9,691 nucleotides of DNA from Pseudomonadota bacterium (GCA_025360685.1 JANYBR010000295.1:1-9691); one strand, 5' to 3'. Shown: positions 1-6,998, numbered from the stretch's first letter. Notes: generated by a model not told the origin, from the sequence alone. Program-made: numbers and translations.

Positions 1-1063
1 TCTGGCCCGGCAGCCACACCTCGATGTCGTAGGTTTTCTGCGAGGCGAAACCCATGTCGCCGGTGCAGAGCGTGATGACACGGTAGTGCAGCCCGAGCCG
101 GCGCAGGATTTCCTCGGCGCTGGACAGCATGCGCTCGTGCTCGTCCTTGGATTGCTCCGGCGTGGTGATGGAAACCAGCTCCACCTTGGTAAACTGGTGC
201 TGGCGGATCATGCCGCGCGTGTCCTTGCCCGCGGCACCCGCTTCGGCACGGAAGCACGGCGTGAAGGCGGTAAAGCGGATCGGCAGTTCGGTCTCGGCGA
301 GGATTTCTCCGTTGACATAGTTGGTCAGAGGGACTTCGGCGGTGGGCACGAGCCAATATCGGTTGTGCTTTTCCTCCGCCTTGAACGTCTGAAACAGATC
401 GTCTTCGAATTTCGGCAGCTGTCCCGTACCGAACATCGCATCGTCGCGCACCAGAAAGGGCGGCACGACTTCTTCGTATCCGAACTTCGTCGTGTGGCTG
501 TCGAGCATGAAGCTCGCCAGCGCACGATTGAGTCTCGCGAGTTGCCCTTTAAGGTACACGAACCGCGCGCCGGAAACTTTTGCCGCGCGTTCGAAATCCA
601 TCATGCCGAGCGCTTCGCCCAGCACGACGTGATCCTTGGGCGCGTTCATGCCGGGCGCACGTCCAAACGCGCGCGGGGCCACCGGCTTGTTGTCGTCCTC
701 GCTGGCGCCATCCGGCACCTCGGCGGCGGGCAGGTTCGGTATGCCCGCAAGCTCATTCTTCAACGCCTCGCCAAGATCGCGCTCCTTCTGCTCGCCGGCC
801 TGAATTTCATCCTTGAGACCGGCGACCTCAGCCATCAGCGCGGCGGCCTGTGCCTCGTCTTTCCTCTGCTTGGCCTGACCGATCAGCTTCGACGCCTCGT
901 TGCGCCGAGCCTGCGCCAGCTGCAAGCGGGTCAACAGATCGCGTAGTTCCTTGTCGCGCGCGAGGATTTTCGACGTCAGCTGCGACGCATCCCGCACTGC
1001 GCGGCGCTTCAGCCCCGCGATGAAGCTGTCCGGCTCGTCCCTGATCGTCTTGATATCGTGCAC
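1..1063 (-). CDS. serS: Seryl-tRNA synthetase, 3'-truncated by window edge
   Basis: Charges tRNA-Ser with serine in the cytoplasm (class II aminoacyl-tRNA synthetase, ATP-dependent). The visible 354 codons begin MHDIKTIRDEPDSF, the standard SerRS N terminus. Residues about 27-110 are rich in Lys, Glu, Gln, Ala and Leu, matching the long antiparallel coiled-coil arm that binds tRNA. The serine-site signature TAEVPLTN is near residue 241, and class II motif 2 (FRAEAG followed by DTRGM) is near residue 269. Motif 3 and the C terminus lie beyond base 1. The start is GTG at 1063-1061, preceded by GGGAG at 1075-1071 with a 7-base spacer; the nearest upstream ATG is out of frame. A TTGACG hexamer (minus strand, 1122-1117) is the best -35 candidate, but I see no convincing -10. 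In many Alphaproteobacteria serS directly follows tatC; here a DUF559 element lies between them. Confidence 0.97.
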   Translation of the reverse strand, partial: MHDIKTIRDEPDSFIAGLKRRAVRDASQLTSKILARDKELRDLLTRLQLAQARRNEASKLIGQAKQRKDEAQAAALMAEVAGLKDEIQAGEQKERDLGEALKNELAGIPNLPAAEVPDGASEDDNKPVAPRAFGRAPGMNAPKDHVVLGEALGMMDFERAAKVSGARFVYLKGQLARLNRALASFMLDSHTTKFGYEEVVPPFLVRDDAMFGTGQLPKFEDDLFQTFKAEEKHNRYWLVPTAEVPLTNYVNGEILAETELPIRFTAFTPCFRAEAGAAGKDTRGMIRQHQFTKVELVSITTPEQSKDEHERMLSSAEEILRRLGLHYRVITLCTGDMGFASQKTYDIEVWLPGQ

Positions 1064-1169
1064 GACTCGTCTCCCGCGTGGCGCGGTAATGGCATGGGTG
1101 AAATCCGACGTAAAGGCGTCAACAAACCAATCACGTGACGCGCTAAATTCGTCTCTGGCGCTACCTTTT

Positions 1170-1227
1170 CCTCCCCCGTCGTTACGGGGGAGGTGGCTCG
1201 CCCGCGTTCGGGCGAGACGGAGGGGGC
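1170..1227 (+). repeat. Left two-hairpin repeat module
   Basis: The first hairpin is a perfect 10-base stem, 1170-1179 (CCTCCCCCGT) with 1184-1193, and a CGTT loop. After TGG comes a second perfect 8-base stem, 1197-1204 (CTCGCCCG) with 1209-1216, also with a CGTT loop. The module ends in ACGGAGGGGGC. That G-rich tail is an excellent Shine-Dalgarno sequence for the gene starting at 1235. No T-run follows on either strand, so it does not look like an intrinsic terminator. Confidence 0.9.
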
Positions 1228-1234
1228 CGGTGCC

Positions 1235-1615
1235 ATGCGAAAGAGCGAACAAAAGTCACGCCGATTCGCGAGAACGCTTCGGCGCAGGATGACGGATGCT
1301 GAGCTCATCCTCTGGTCGCGGCTGCGTAGAAAAAACCTGCAGGGTCACAAGTTCCGCCGGCAACATCCGATTGGGAACTACATTGCAGATTTTGCGTGCG
1401 TGACCGCGAGGTTTGTCGTCGAAGTCGATGGAGCGACGCATTCGTCCGCTGGAGAAGTAGCGTACGACTCCAAGCGTGATGCGTTCATGAAGTCTCTTGG
1501 ATGGCAGGTTCTTCGAATTTCGAACCATCGAATCTACGACAATTTGAACGATGTGCTCGACGGCATATTTCGCGCGTTGCCCCCTCCACCGCTTCGCGGT
1601 CCCCCTCCCCCGTAA
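1235..1615 (+). CDS. DUF559 / Vsr-like endonuclease-fold protein
   Basis: A 126-residue protein resembling the DUF559 family, which is predicted to have the PD-(D/E)XK fold related to Vsr mismatch endonuclease. Its cellular role is not established. Visible family features are an N-terminal basic helix with LRRRMTDAELILWSRLR (15-31), KFRRQHPIGNYIADF (39-53), VVEVDGATH (61-69), an Asp-rich helix YDSKRDAF (77-84), and the last core strand GWQVLRISN (89-97). D52 and the E63-x-D65 pair are the likely metal ligands. ATG 1235 is chosen because GGAGGGGG at 1219-1226 lies 8 bases upstream and homology begins there; an in-frame extension back to 1193 would translate the repeat. The C terminus LPPPPLRGPPPP and the TAA stop are encoded by the right repeat. 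It converges on tatC, 23 bases apart. The family call is from recognised motifs, not a search. Confidence 0.85.
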   Translation: MRKSEQKSRRFARTLRRRMTDAELILWSRLRRKNLQGHKFRRQHPIGNYIADFACVTARFVVEVDGATHSSAGEVAYDSKRDAFMKSLGWQVLRISNHRIYDNLNDVLDGIFRALPPPPLRGPPPP

Positions 1616-1627
1616 CAACGGGGGAGG
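1579..1627 (-). repeat. Right two-hairpin repeat module, inverted
   Basis: Inverted counterpart of the left module. It has a perfect 10-base stem at 1604-1613 and 1618-1627 with the same arm sequence as the left copy; the loop reads TGTT on the minus strand. A smaller hairpin follows, ACCGC 1588-1592 with GCGGT 1596-1600, and then GGAGGGGGC on the minus strand. The central hairpin differs in sequence and length from the left copy, while the outer stem and tail are conserved. The last codons of the DUF559 gene run through it, with the TAA stop starting on the last stem base (1613) and ending in the loop. Confidence 0.88.
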
Positions 1628-1638
1628 AAACAACAGAG

Positions 1639-2448
1639 CTAAGACGTCGCCGCCTTCGCCGCGTCTTTCTTGGCGCGGTCGCGTTCGATCAGCCAGACGC
1701 ACAGTATCGAGATTTCATAGAGCGCCACCAGCGGCACCAGCAGGCTCATCATCGAGAAGATGTCAGGCGGCGTCAGGATTGCCGCCACCGCGGTCATGCC
1801 GACGATCGAGTAGCGCCGCATCGAGCGCAGCTGCGCCGACGAGATGATGCCCACGCGCCCGAGCAACGACAGAAGCACCGGCAGCTGGAAGCACAGGCCG
1901 AACGCGAAAATCAAGGTCATGACGAAATCGAGATATTCGCTGACCTTGGCCTGCAACTCGATGCCGAGCGTGCCGTTGCCGCCATGCGTCTCGAAGCTGA
2001 CGAAGAAGCGGATCGCGTTGGGCAGCATGATGTAGAAGACGAACGCGGCGCCGAGCACGAAGAGGAACGGTGTCGCCGCCAGGAACGGCAGGAACGCGTT
2101 GCGCTCGTGCTTGTAGAGGCCGGGCGCGACGAACATCCACAGCTGCGCCGCGATCACGGGAAACGCCAGGCAAAGCCCCGCGAACATGCCGACTTTGACA
2201 TAGACGAAGAAGGTCTCGGTCAGGCCGGTTGCGATCATGTGCCGGCTGGGCTCGCTTTTCAGCGCCTCGTAGAGCGGCTCGGTCAGAAAGCCGTAGATCG
2301 GCTTGGCGAAATAAAAACAAATCAGAAAGGCGGCCATGAAGGCGAGAACCGACCAGATCAGCCGCCGACGCAGCTCGATCAGGTGATCCATCAGCGGCGC
2401 CTTGGTCGCGTCGATCGCCGCTTCGTCGTCCGCGGTCGGCTTGTTCAT
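1639..2448 (-). CDS. tatC: Sec-independent protein translocase subunit TatC
   Basis: Polytopic inner-membrane core of the Tat receptor, which binds twin-arginine signal peptides together with TatB before TatA is recruited. The 269-residue protein has the usual length and about six hydrophobic segments (roughly 30-49, 80-105, 117-142, 163-190, 207-224, 226-244). Family signatures include HLIELRRRL (22-30), the stretch FVYVKVGMFAGL (81-92) and FVAPGLYKHER (106-116), whose E115 matches the conserved glutamate of the signal-peptide site. The N-terminal 20 residues are a polar extension. Its ATG overlaps the tatB TGA by 4 bases (ATGA), giving translational coupling. The stop is TAG. Downstream on its own strand lies the DUF559 element rather than serS. 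Confidence 0.97.
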   Translation of the reverse strand: MNKPTADDEAAIDATKAPLMDHLIELRRRLIWSVLAFMAAFLICFYFAKPIYGFLTEPLYEALKSEPSRHMIATGLTETFFVYVKVGMFAGLCLAFPVIAAQLWMFVAPGLYKHERNAFLPFLAATPFLFVLGAAFVFYIMLPNAIRFFVSFETHGGNGTLGIELQAKVSEYLDFVMTLIFAFGLCFQLPVLLSLLGRVGIISSAQLRSMRRYSIVGMTAVAAILTPPDIFSMMSLLVPLVALYEISILCVWLIERDRAKKDAAKAATS

Positions 2449-2840
2449 GGCGCGGAGGGTTTGTAGCCGTCGGCGGCGACGGGTGCGTCGTGCGCGTCTT
2501 CAGGCGCGGCGATGCGCACCTCGCGCTGCGCAGTCTCGGTCTCGAGCGCCACGGCCGGCCTGGACTTCATGTCGTCGGGCAGGATGGATTGCTGCAGGTC
2601 GCGCTCGACATCGGCCAGCGGGCGCTCGCTGCGCAGATTTTCGATTTCCTGGCGCAGCTCGTCGAGTTCGGACTGGCGCGCCATGTCGTCGAAGCTTTTG
2701 CGGAACTCGTCGGCCATGCGGCGCGCCTTGCCCATCCACTGGCCGGCGATGCGCATCAGGCGCGGCAGGTCCTTCGGCCCCACCACGACGAGGGCGACGA
2801 TCAGCACGATGAGGATATGGCTCCAGCTTAAGTCGAGCAT
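2445..2840 (-). CDS. tatB: Sec-independent protein translocase subunit TatB
   Basis: Single-span membrane protein that partners TatC in the twin-arginine substrate receptor complex. The 131-residue sequence starts MLDLSWSHILIVLIVALVVV, the TatB-type N-terminal helix, followed by the GPKDLPRL hinge and an amphipathic helix (about 24-65). The rest is a charged, probably disordered tail rich in Glu, Ala and Pro. I chose ATG at 2840-2838 over the adjacent in-frame TTG at 2843 because the family begins M-hydrophobic-D. The start lies 3 bases after the tatA TAA, and the gene overlaps tatC by 4 bases. Confidence 0.95.
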   Translation of the reverse strand: MLDLSWSHILIVLIVALVVVGPKDLPRLMRIAGQWMGKARRMADEFRKSFDDMARQSELDELRQEIENLRSERPLADVERDLQQSILPDDMKSRPAVALETETAQREVRIAAPEDAHDAPVAADGYKPSAP

Positions 2841-2843
2841 CAA

Positions 2844-3065
2844 TTACCGCCCGACGGTGGTCTGGTCCTTGTTCGGCGCGGGCGGCGGAGGGGTGGGCGA
2901 GCCGGGAATCGTCTTGGCGTCTTCCGGATCGTTCAGGCCGGAGCGAAAGCTCTTGATGCCCTTGGCCACGTCGCCCATGAGGTCGGAAATCTTGCCGCGG
3001 CCGCCGAACAGCAGCAGCACCACCACGGCTAAAATCAGAATGTGCCAGATACTGAGGCCACCCAT
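2844..3065 (-). CDS. tatA: Sec-independent protein translocase subunit TatA
   Basis: Small membrane protein that oligomerises to form the Tat transport path. It has 73 residues: short N terminus MGGLSIWH, one transmembrane helix (about 6-20), the conserved FGGRGKISDL hinge (20-29), and an amphipathic helix containing VAKGIKSFR (33-41). This is the classic TatA signature, clearly distinct from the longer TatB that follows. The tail is polar and proline-rich, with four consecutive prolines. AAGGAG (minus strand, 3077-3072) lies 6 bases before the ATG, a strong ribosome binding site for the first gene of the tatABC operon. The 222-base gap upstream contains the palindromic repeat pair, so the promoter is probably between 3066 and 3143, but I cannot identify its boxes. 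Confidence 0.96.
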   Translation of the reverse strand: MGGLSIWHILILAVVVLLLFGGRGKISDLMGDVAKGIKSFRSGLNDPEDAKTIPGSPTPPPPAPNKDQTTVGR

Positions 3066-3148
3066 GAAACTCTCCTTCTCCCCCCGGTTGAATCCGGCGC
3101 GAAGCAGTGCCTGTTAGAGACCTTTCGGGCCCGCCTACGCAAGTTCTC

Positions 3149-3213
3149 ACCCTCCCCTTGAAGGAAGGTCTAACAAATTTGCGCGCCGGCGCGCGAATTT
3201 TTCGGGGAGGGGT
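3149..3213 (+). repeat. REP-like module, plus-strand copy
   Basis: Order of parts: C-rich box ACCCTCCCCTTGA, a weaker GGAAGGT, a central palindrome at 3175-3200 (13-base arms with one mismatch around the GCGCGCCGGCGCGC core, AAATTT at the edges), and the G-rich tail CGGGGAGGGGT. The central palindrome is longer and more GC-rich than in the minus-strand copy. Confidence 0.8.
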
Positions 3214-3229
3214 CCAGCGCCGTGACGGA

Positions 3230-3282
3230 ACCCCTCCCCGGAATTTGCACGGCAAATTCCGACCGTCCCTCAAGGGGAGGGT
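3230..3282 (-). repeat. REP-like module, minus-strand copy
   Basis: Read on the minus strand it has the same order of parts: C-rich box ACCCTCCCCTTGA, GGGACGGTC, a central hairpin at 3239-3261 (perfect 10-base stem CGGAATTTGC / GCAAATTCCG with a 3-base loop), and the tail CGGGGAGGGGT. Its C-rich end starts only 5 bases past the ppx stop codon. Confidence 0.8.
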
Positions 3283-3287
3283 AGAAA

Positions 3288-4817
3288 TTAACCGATCAGG
3301 ATTTCGCCCTTGCGGCCGAACGCCGCCGCCAGCGCGCCCAGTCGCTTCTGCACCGGCTCGCCGGCGATCGCCTCCTCGCGGCGCGGCACGTCGAGCACGA
3401 CCTTCGCCGGCGTGACGCGCAGCGTGTAGCGCGGCAACGCGCCGGCCGAGGAGCCGGAAAGCGAGAACGCCATGCGGCAGGCCAGTCCCATCCTCAGCGC
3501 ACGCGCCTCGTCGTCGGCGTTCAGCAAATCGGCGTTGGCGATGTCGCGCGGAAAATCCTCGTCGCCGGAGTGGCGGTGGAAGACCGAGGTGGCGATCAGG
3601 GCGCGCATCCTGTGATCGGCGCCGGCAAACGGTGCGGTGAGGACCTGGCTGAAGACGCCGAGCGCGCGGTCGTCGGGATGCCGCCGCCAGCCTATGTCGG
3701 CGAACAGGCAGATCGCCTTGCGCGCGCGGCGCAGATCCGCCGTCTCGTCGACAAACAGCGGCGTCATCCAGTCGAACATTTCCTGGGCATGGCCCTGGGC
3801 GCGCGACTGGCGCGCGTTCATGCTTTCGGCGAATTCCAGCAATGGATCGAGCGCGCGTTCTTCCGGCGGCAGGCGCGCGTAAAGCATGCCCTCGCGCAGC
3901 CCATAGGCCGAGATCACTACCGATTTGAGATCGCAGGCGAGCAAGAGGCGCTCCAGCACGATGGCGCCATAGGGCAAGGACTCCGCACGCCGCTTGGAGA
4001 CCACCTTCATCTTCTCGACCGACTTGCGCGACAGGCCGGACAGCACCTTGCACAGACGCAGCGCGCGATTGCGCGGAATCTCGTATTCCTGGAGCACGTG
4101 CAGCGGATACTCGGTCGCTTCCATGTCGACCCGGGCGAAGCTGCGCCAGATGCCGCCGACCGCATAGAGCGAGCGATCCTTCATGCCGCGCAGGTCGAGT
4201 TTGGCGAGGCCTTCGTCGACCAGCTTGCGCGCCTTGTCGGCATCGCTTCTGGCGCTGTCCATCAGCCGTAGAGGCCCGAACGGCAATGTCGAGGCTTCGC
4301 CGGTCTTGCCGCCGCGCACGCTGACCATGTCGAGACTGCCGCCGCCGAGATCGGCGACCAAACCGTCGGCGAGCGGAATGCCCGCGATCACGCCCTCGGC
4401 GGCAATGCGCGCTTCGTCTTCGCCGGAGAGCACACGCACCGGCGCGCCCCAGGCGGCTTCCGCACGGCGCACGAACTCGGCGCCGTTGCTGGCATCGCGC
4501 GCCGCAGCCGTCGCCACCGCCTCGCGCGTCATCACGTTCAGCCCATCCGCCAGCATCTTGAAGCGCGCCAGTGCCTCCAGCGCCATCGCGCAACCCTCGC
4601 TGTGCAGCCGTCCGCTGGTGACCATGTCGCGGCCGATGCCGCAGATGGATTTTTCATTGTGCAGGGTGGCGGCGGCGCGCGTCTCGGACTCGTAGATCAC
4701 CAGACGGACCGAATTCGATCCGATGTCGACGACCGCCAGGGGACCGCGCTGCTTTTGACGCGGACGCGGACCCGACGGAGCGCGAACATCCGTCGAGGGA
4801 GTCGAGGTGCCGCTCAT
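3288..4817 (-). CDS. ppx: Ppx/GppA family exopolyphosphatase
   Basis: Predicted cytoplasmic phosphatase releasing phosphate from polyphosphate chain ends, and possibly acting on pppGpp, since the Ppx and GppA activities cannot be separated from sequence. The 509-residue protein has the ASKHA ATPase-like fold: phosphate-binding loop VVDIGSNSVRLVI (29-41), ATAAARDASNG (102-112), acidic SGEDEAR (131-137, expected to hold the catalytic carboxylate), the second phosphate loop DLGGGSLDM (156-164), and AVGGIWRS (219-226). RRAESLPYG (276-284) and YGLREGML (305-312) close the core. Residues from about 325 form the helical HD-like C-terminal domain of the longer family members. The N-terminal 27 residues are a Pro/Arg-rich extension. 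The ATG follows the ppk TGA with no gap (TGAATG), so the gene probably depends on ppk translation. The adjacent kinase favours a polyphosphate role. Confidence 0.92.
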   Translation of the reverse strand: MSGTSTPSTDVRAPSGPRPRQKQRGPLAVVDIGSNSVRLVIYESETRAAATLHNEKSICGIGRDMVTSGRLHSEGCAMALEALARFKMLADGLNVMTREAVATAAARDASNGAEFVRRAEAAWGAPVRVLSGEDEARIAAEGVIAGIPLADGLVADLGGGSLDMVSVRGGKTGEASTLPFGPLRLMDSARSDADKARKLVDEGLAKLDLRGMKDRSLYAVGGIWRSFARVDMEATEYPLHVLQEYEIPRNRALRLCKVLSGLSRKSVEKMKVVSKRRAESLPYGAIVLERLLLACDLKSVVISAYGLREGMLYARLPPEERALDPLLEFAESMNARQSRAQGHAQEMFDWMTPLFVDETADLRRARKAICLFADIGWRRHPDDRALGVFSQVLTAPFAGADHRMRALIATSVFHRHSGDEDFPRDIANADLLNADDEARALRMGLACRMAFSLSGSSAGALPRYTLRVTPAKVVLDVPRREEAIAGEPVQKRLGALAAAFGRKGEILIG

Positions 4818-6998
4818 TCAGTCCCGCCGGGTAACAACCGCCACCGGGCGCGGCTGCTGCATCTTGAGGGCACGGCCGCGGCCGGAGAGCGAGGGATTCG
4901 TCATGAAGTAAGTATGCGCCGAAAACGCGTCCGGCGACGAGGCCTCCGGATCGCGGAAATAGCTGCCGTCGGCGCTCATATGCCAACTCTGTGCCTGGTC
5001 TTTCAGCACCGCGACCATGATCTGGTCCTGGACCTGCTGGTGGACGGTGGGATTTTCGATCGGCACCAGCGCTTCCACGCGGCGGTCCAGGTTGCGCGGC
5101 ATCCAGTCGGCCGACGAAATGTAGACCTTGGATTGCGGCGAAGGCAGGCCGTAGCCATTGCCGAAACACACGATGCGGCCATGCTCCAGGAAACGGCCGA
5201 CGATGCTTTTGACGCGGATATTGTCCGACAGGCCCGGCACCCCTGGTCGCAAACAGCAAACGCCGCGCACCACCAGTTCGATCCGCACGCCGGCCTGGCT
5301 GGCGCGGTAGAGTGCGTCGATCATATGCGGATCGACCAGCGAGTTGATCTTCACCCAGATCGCGGCGGGCCGTCCCGCCTTGGCGTGGATCATTTCCTGC
5401 TGGATCGCGTCGATCAGGTGCCCGCGCATGGTCAGCGGCGAAGCGGCGATCTTCTCCAGCGAAGAGGGCTCGGCATAGCCGGTGATGTAGTTGAAGAGCT
5501 GCGCGGCATCGCGCCCCAGTGCCGGATCGGCGCTGAACAGGGACAAGTCGGTATAAATCTTGGCCGTGTTGGGGTGGTAGTTGCCGGTCCCGAAATGGAC
5601 ATAGGTGTGCAGCTGTCCGCTCTCGCGCCGCACCACCAGGCTGACCTTGGCGTGCGTCTTCAATTCGATGAAGCCATAGACGACCTGCACGCCGGCACGC
5701 TCCAGGTCGCGGGCCCATTTGATGTTCGCCGCCTCGTCGAAACGCGCCTTGAGCTCGACCAGCGCGGTGACTGATTTTCCGGCTTCCGCCGCCTCGATCA
5801 GCGCCGAGACGATCGGGCTGTCGCTGCTGGTGCGGTAGAGCGTCTGCTTGATCGCGACGACATTGGGATCGGCGGCAGCCTGGCGCACGAACTGCACCAC
5901 CGCGTCAAAACTCTCGAAGGGATGATGGACGATGATGTCCTTCTCGCGGATCGCCGCGAAGCAATCGCCGCCATGATCGCGGATGCGCTCGGGGAAGCGT
6001 GCCACGTAAGGCTTGAACTGAAGGTCACGGCGTTCGTCGAGAATTAGTTTTTGCAGGTCGGACAGGCCGAGCAGATGTTCGATGATCACCAGGTCCTGTG
6101 TCTCGAGGTCGAGATGGTCGGCGATGAATTCGCGCAGATCGTCCGGCATGGAGCGCGAGCATTTCATGTGGATGACCGAGCCGCGGCGGCGCCGCTTGAG
6201 CAAGGTTTCGAACAGCAGCATCAGGTCTTCGGCTTCTTCTTCGACCTCCACATCGCTGTCGCGCAGGATGCGGAACACGCCGGAGCCCAGCACCTCGTGG
6301 CCGGGAAAGAGCCGGTCGAGATAGAGCGTGACGACTTTTTCGAGCGGCAGGAAGCGCACCGTCTTGCCGACATCGGGCAGGCGGATGAAGCGCTGCAGTT
6401 GCGGCGGGATCGGAACCAGCGCGGTGACGATCTTGCCGTCCTTGCCGCGCGCCAGGCGCAGCGCCAGGGTGAAGCCAAGATTGGGAATGAACGGGAACGG
6501 ATGCGCCGGATCGATGGCGAGCGGAGTCAGAACGGGAAATATCTGCTCGCGGAAATGGGCTTCGAGCCACGCCCGATCGCTGTCCATCACTTCGTCCGGT
6601 TCGATCACGGCGATGCCGGCATCGCGCAGCTCCCGGCACAGATTGGTCCAGATGGTCTGCTGCTCGACGATCAGCTGGCCGGCGGTGCGGTCGACCTGCA
6701 CCAGTTGCTGCGCCGGCGTCAGTCCGTCGGCGCTTTGGGTGTCGACGCCGGCATTGACCATGCCCTTGAGGCCGGCGATGCGGACCATGAAGAACTCGTC
6801 GAGGTTGGAGGCGGAGATCGACAGGAACCGCATGCGCTCCAGCAGCGGGTGACGCTGGTTGCGTGTCTCTTCCAGCACGCGGCGATTGAACGCCAGCCAG
6901 GACAGCTCGCGATTGATGAAGCGTTCCGGCGACGCGGGATCGATCGCCGGAACCGCGGCGTGTTCGACAAGCTCGGTTGTGACGATGGGATTCGACAT
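4818..6998 (-). CDS. ppk: Polyphosphate kinase 1
   Basis: Reversibly transfers the terminal phosphate of ATP to inorganic polyphosphate. The 726-residue protein has the usual PPK1 length and the domain order N (helical; FINRELSWLAFNRRVLEE at 27-44), H (about 140-330), then C1 and C2 (phospholipase-D-like catalytic domains). The autophosphorylated histidine is H449 in ELKTHAKVSLV, and the second conserved histidine is H606 in LEHGRIVCF. VAIKQTLYRTSSDSPIV (381-397) and GTGNYHPNTAKIYTDLSLF (470-488) are further family signatures. All key residues look intact. No clear Shine-Dalgarno sequence is visible before the ATG. The gene follows hdaA after 52 bases and abuts ppx, so kinase and phosphatase are made from one message. 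No PhoB box is evident in the short upstream gap. Confidence 0.97.
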   Translation of the reverse strand: MSNPIVTTELVEHAAVPAIDPASPERFINRELSWLAFNRRVLEETRNQRHPLLERMRFLSISASNLDEFFMVRIAGLKGMVNAGVDTQSADGLTPAQQLVQVDRTAGQLIVEQQTIWTNLCRELRDAGIAVIEPDEVMDSDRAWLEAHFREQIFPVLTPLAIDPAHPFPFIPNLGFTLALRLARGKDGKIVTALVPIPPQLQRFIRLPDVGKTVRFLPLEKVVTLYLDRLFPGHEVLGSGVFRILRDSDVEVEEEAEDLMLLFETLLKRRRRGSVIHMKCSRSMPDDLREFIADHLDLETQDLVIIEHLLGLSDLQKLILDERRDLQFKPYVARFPERIRDHGGDCFAAIREKDIIVHHPFESFDAVVQFVRQAAADPNVVAIKQTLYRTSSDSPIVSALIEAAEAGKSVTALVELKARFDEAANIKWARDLERAGVQVVYGFIELKTHAKVSLVVRRESGQLHTYVHFGTGNYHPNTAKIYTDLSLFSADPALGRDAAQLFNYITGYAEPSSLEKIAASPLTMRGHLIDAIQQEMIHAKAGRPAAIWVKINSLVDPHMIDALYRASQAGVRIELVVRGVCCLRPGVPGLSDNIRVKSIVGRFLEHGRIVCFGNGYGLPSPQSKVYISSADWMPRNLDRRVEALVPIENPTVHQQVQDQIMVAVLKDQAQSWHMSADGSYFRDPEASSPDAFSAHTYFMTNPSLSGRGRALKMQQPRPVAVVTRRD

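Larger units (their letters stand above)
1167..1630. mobile_element. Putative DUF559 gene-repeat element with inverted hairpin ends
   Basis: A compact unit of about 460 bases in the gap between tatC and serS. It consists of a left two-hairpin module, a small nuclease-like gene and an inverted copy of the module. The two ends share an identical 10-base stem (CCTCCCCCGT / ACGGGGGAGG) preceded by TTT, and the inner tail GGAGGGGGC. The unit ends 8 bases short of the tatC stop codon and 106 bases before the serS start. It reads against both neighbours. No convincing target-site duplication is visible: a GCTA occurs just outside each end, but four bases is not significant. There is no transposase. 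Calling it mobile is inference from the symmetry, its gene content and its position inside a usually continuous gene cluster. Confidence 0.5.
3144..3286. repeat. Inverted pair of REP-like palindromic modules (BIME-like)
   Basis: Fills most of the 222-base gap between the ppx stop and tatA. The outer ends, 3144-3170 and the reverse complement of 3261-3286, match in 24 of 27 aligned columns (one gap), including an uninterrupted 13-base arm ACCCTCCCCTTGA (3149-3161 against 3270-3282). The inner tails CGGGGAGGGGT (3203-3213) and its complement (3230-3240) are identical over 11 bases and enclose a 16-base spacer. The two halves are therefore inward-facing copies of one module. In RNA either strand could fold strongly. 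Placed directly after ppx, it may act as an mRNA 3' barrier, but no T-run marks a terminator. Confidence 0.88.

Noticed and set aside
86..946. Long plus-strand open frame of 286 codons
   Set aside because: It is antisense to serS, whose minus-strand product carries recognisable class II synthetase motifs; GC-rich DNA keeps antisense frames open.
1170..1627. GC-rich hairpins as intrinsic terminators for tatC or the DUF559 gene
   Set aside because: The stems are strong but no T-run follows them on either strand, and the matching inverted copies are better explained as a repeat.
1160..1641. GCTA on both sides of the DUF559 element as a target-site duplication
   Set aside because: Four bases is expected by chance, the copies do not touch the repeat ends, and the right copy overlaps the tatC stop region.
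1501..2466. Plus-strand open frame of 321 codons
   Set aside because: It overlaps the DUF559 gene out of frame and is then antisense to tatC; the His/Gln/Arg/Glu-rich product looks like a frame shadow.
2500..4593. Minus-strand open frame of 697 codons spanning tatB, tatA, the repeats and ppx
   Set aside because: It crosses three well-supported genes in another frame and a repeat region; its translation is Arg/Ala-rich low-complexity sequence without domains.
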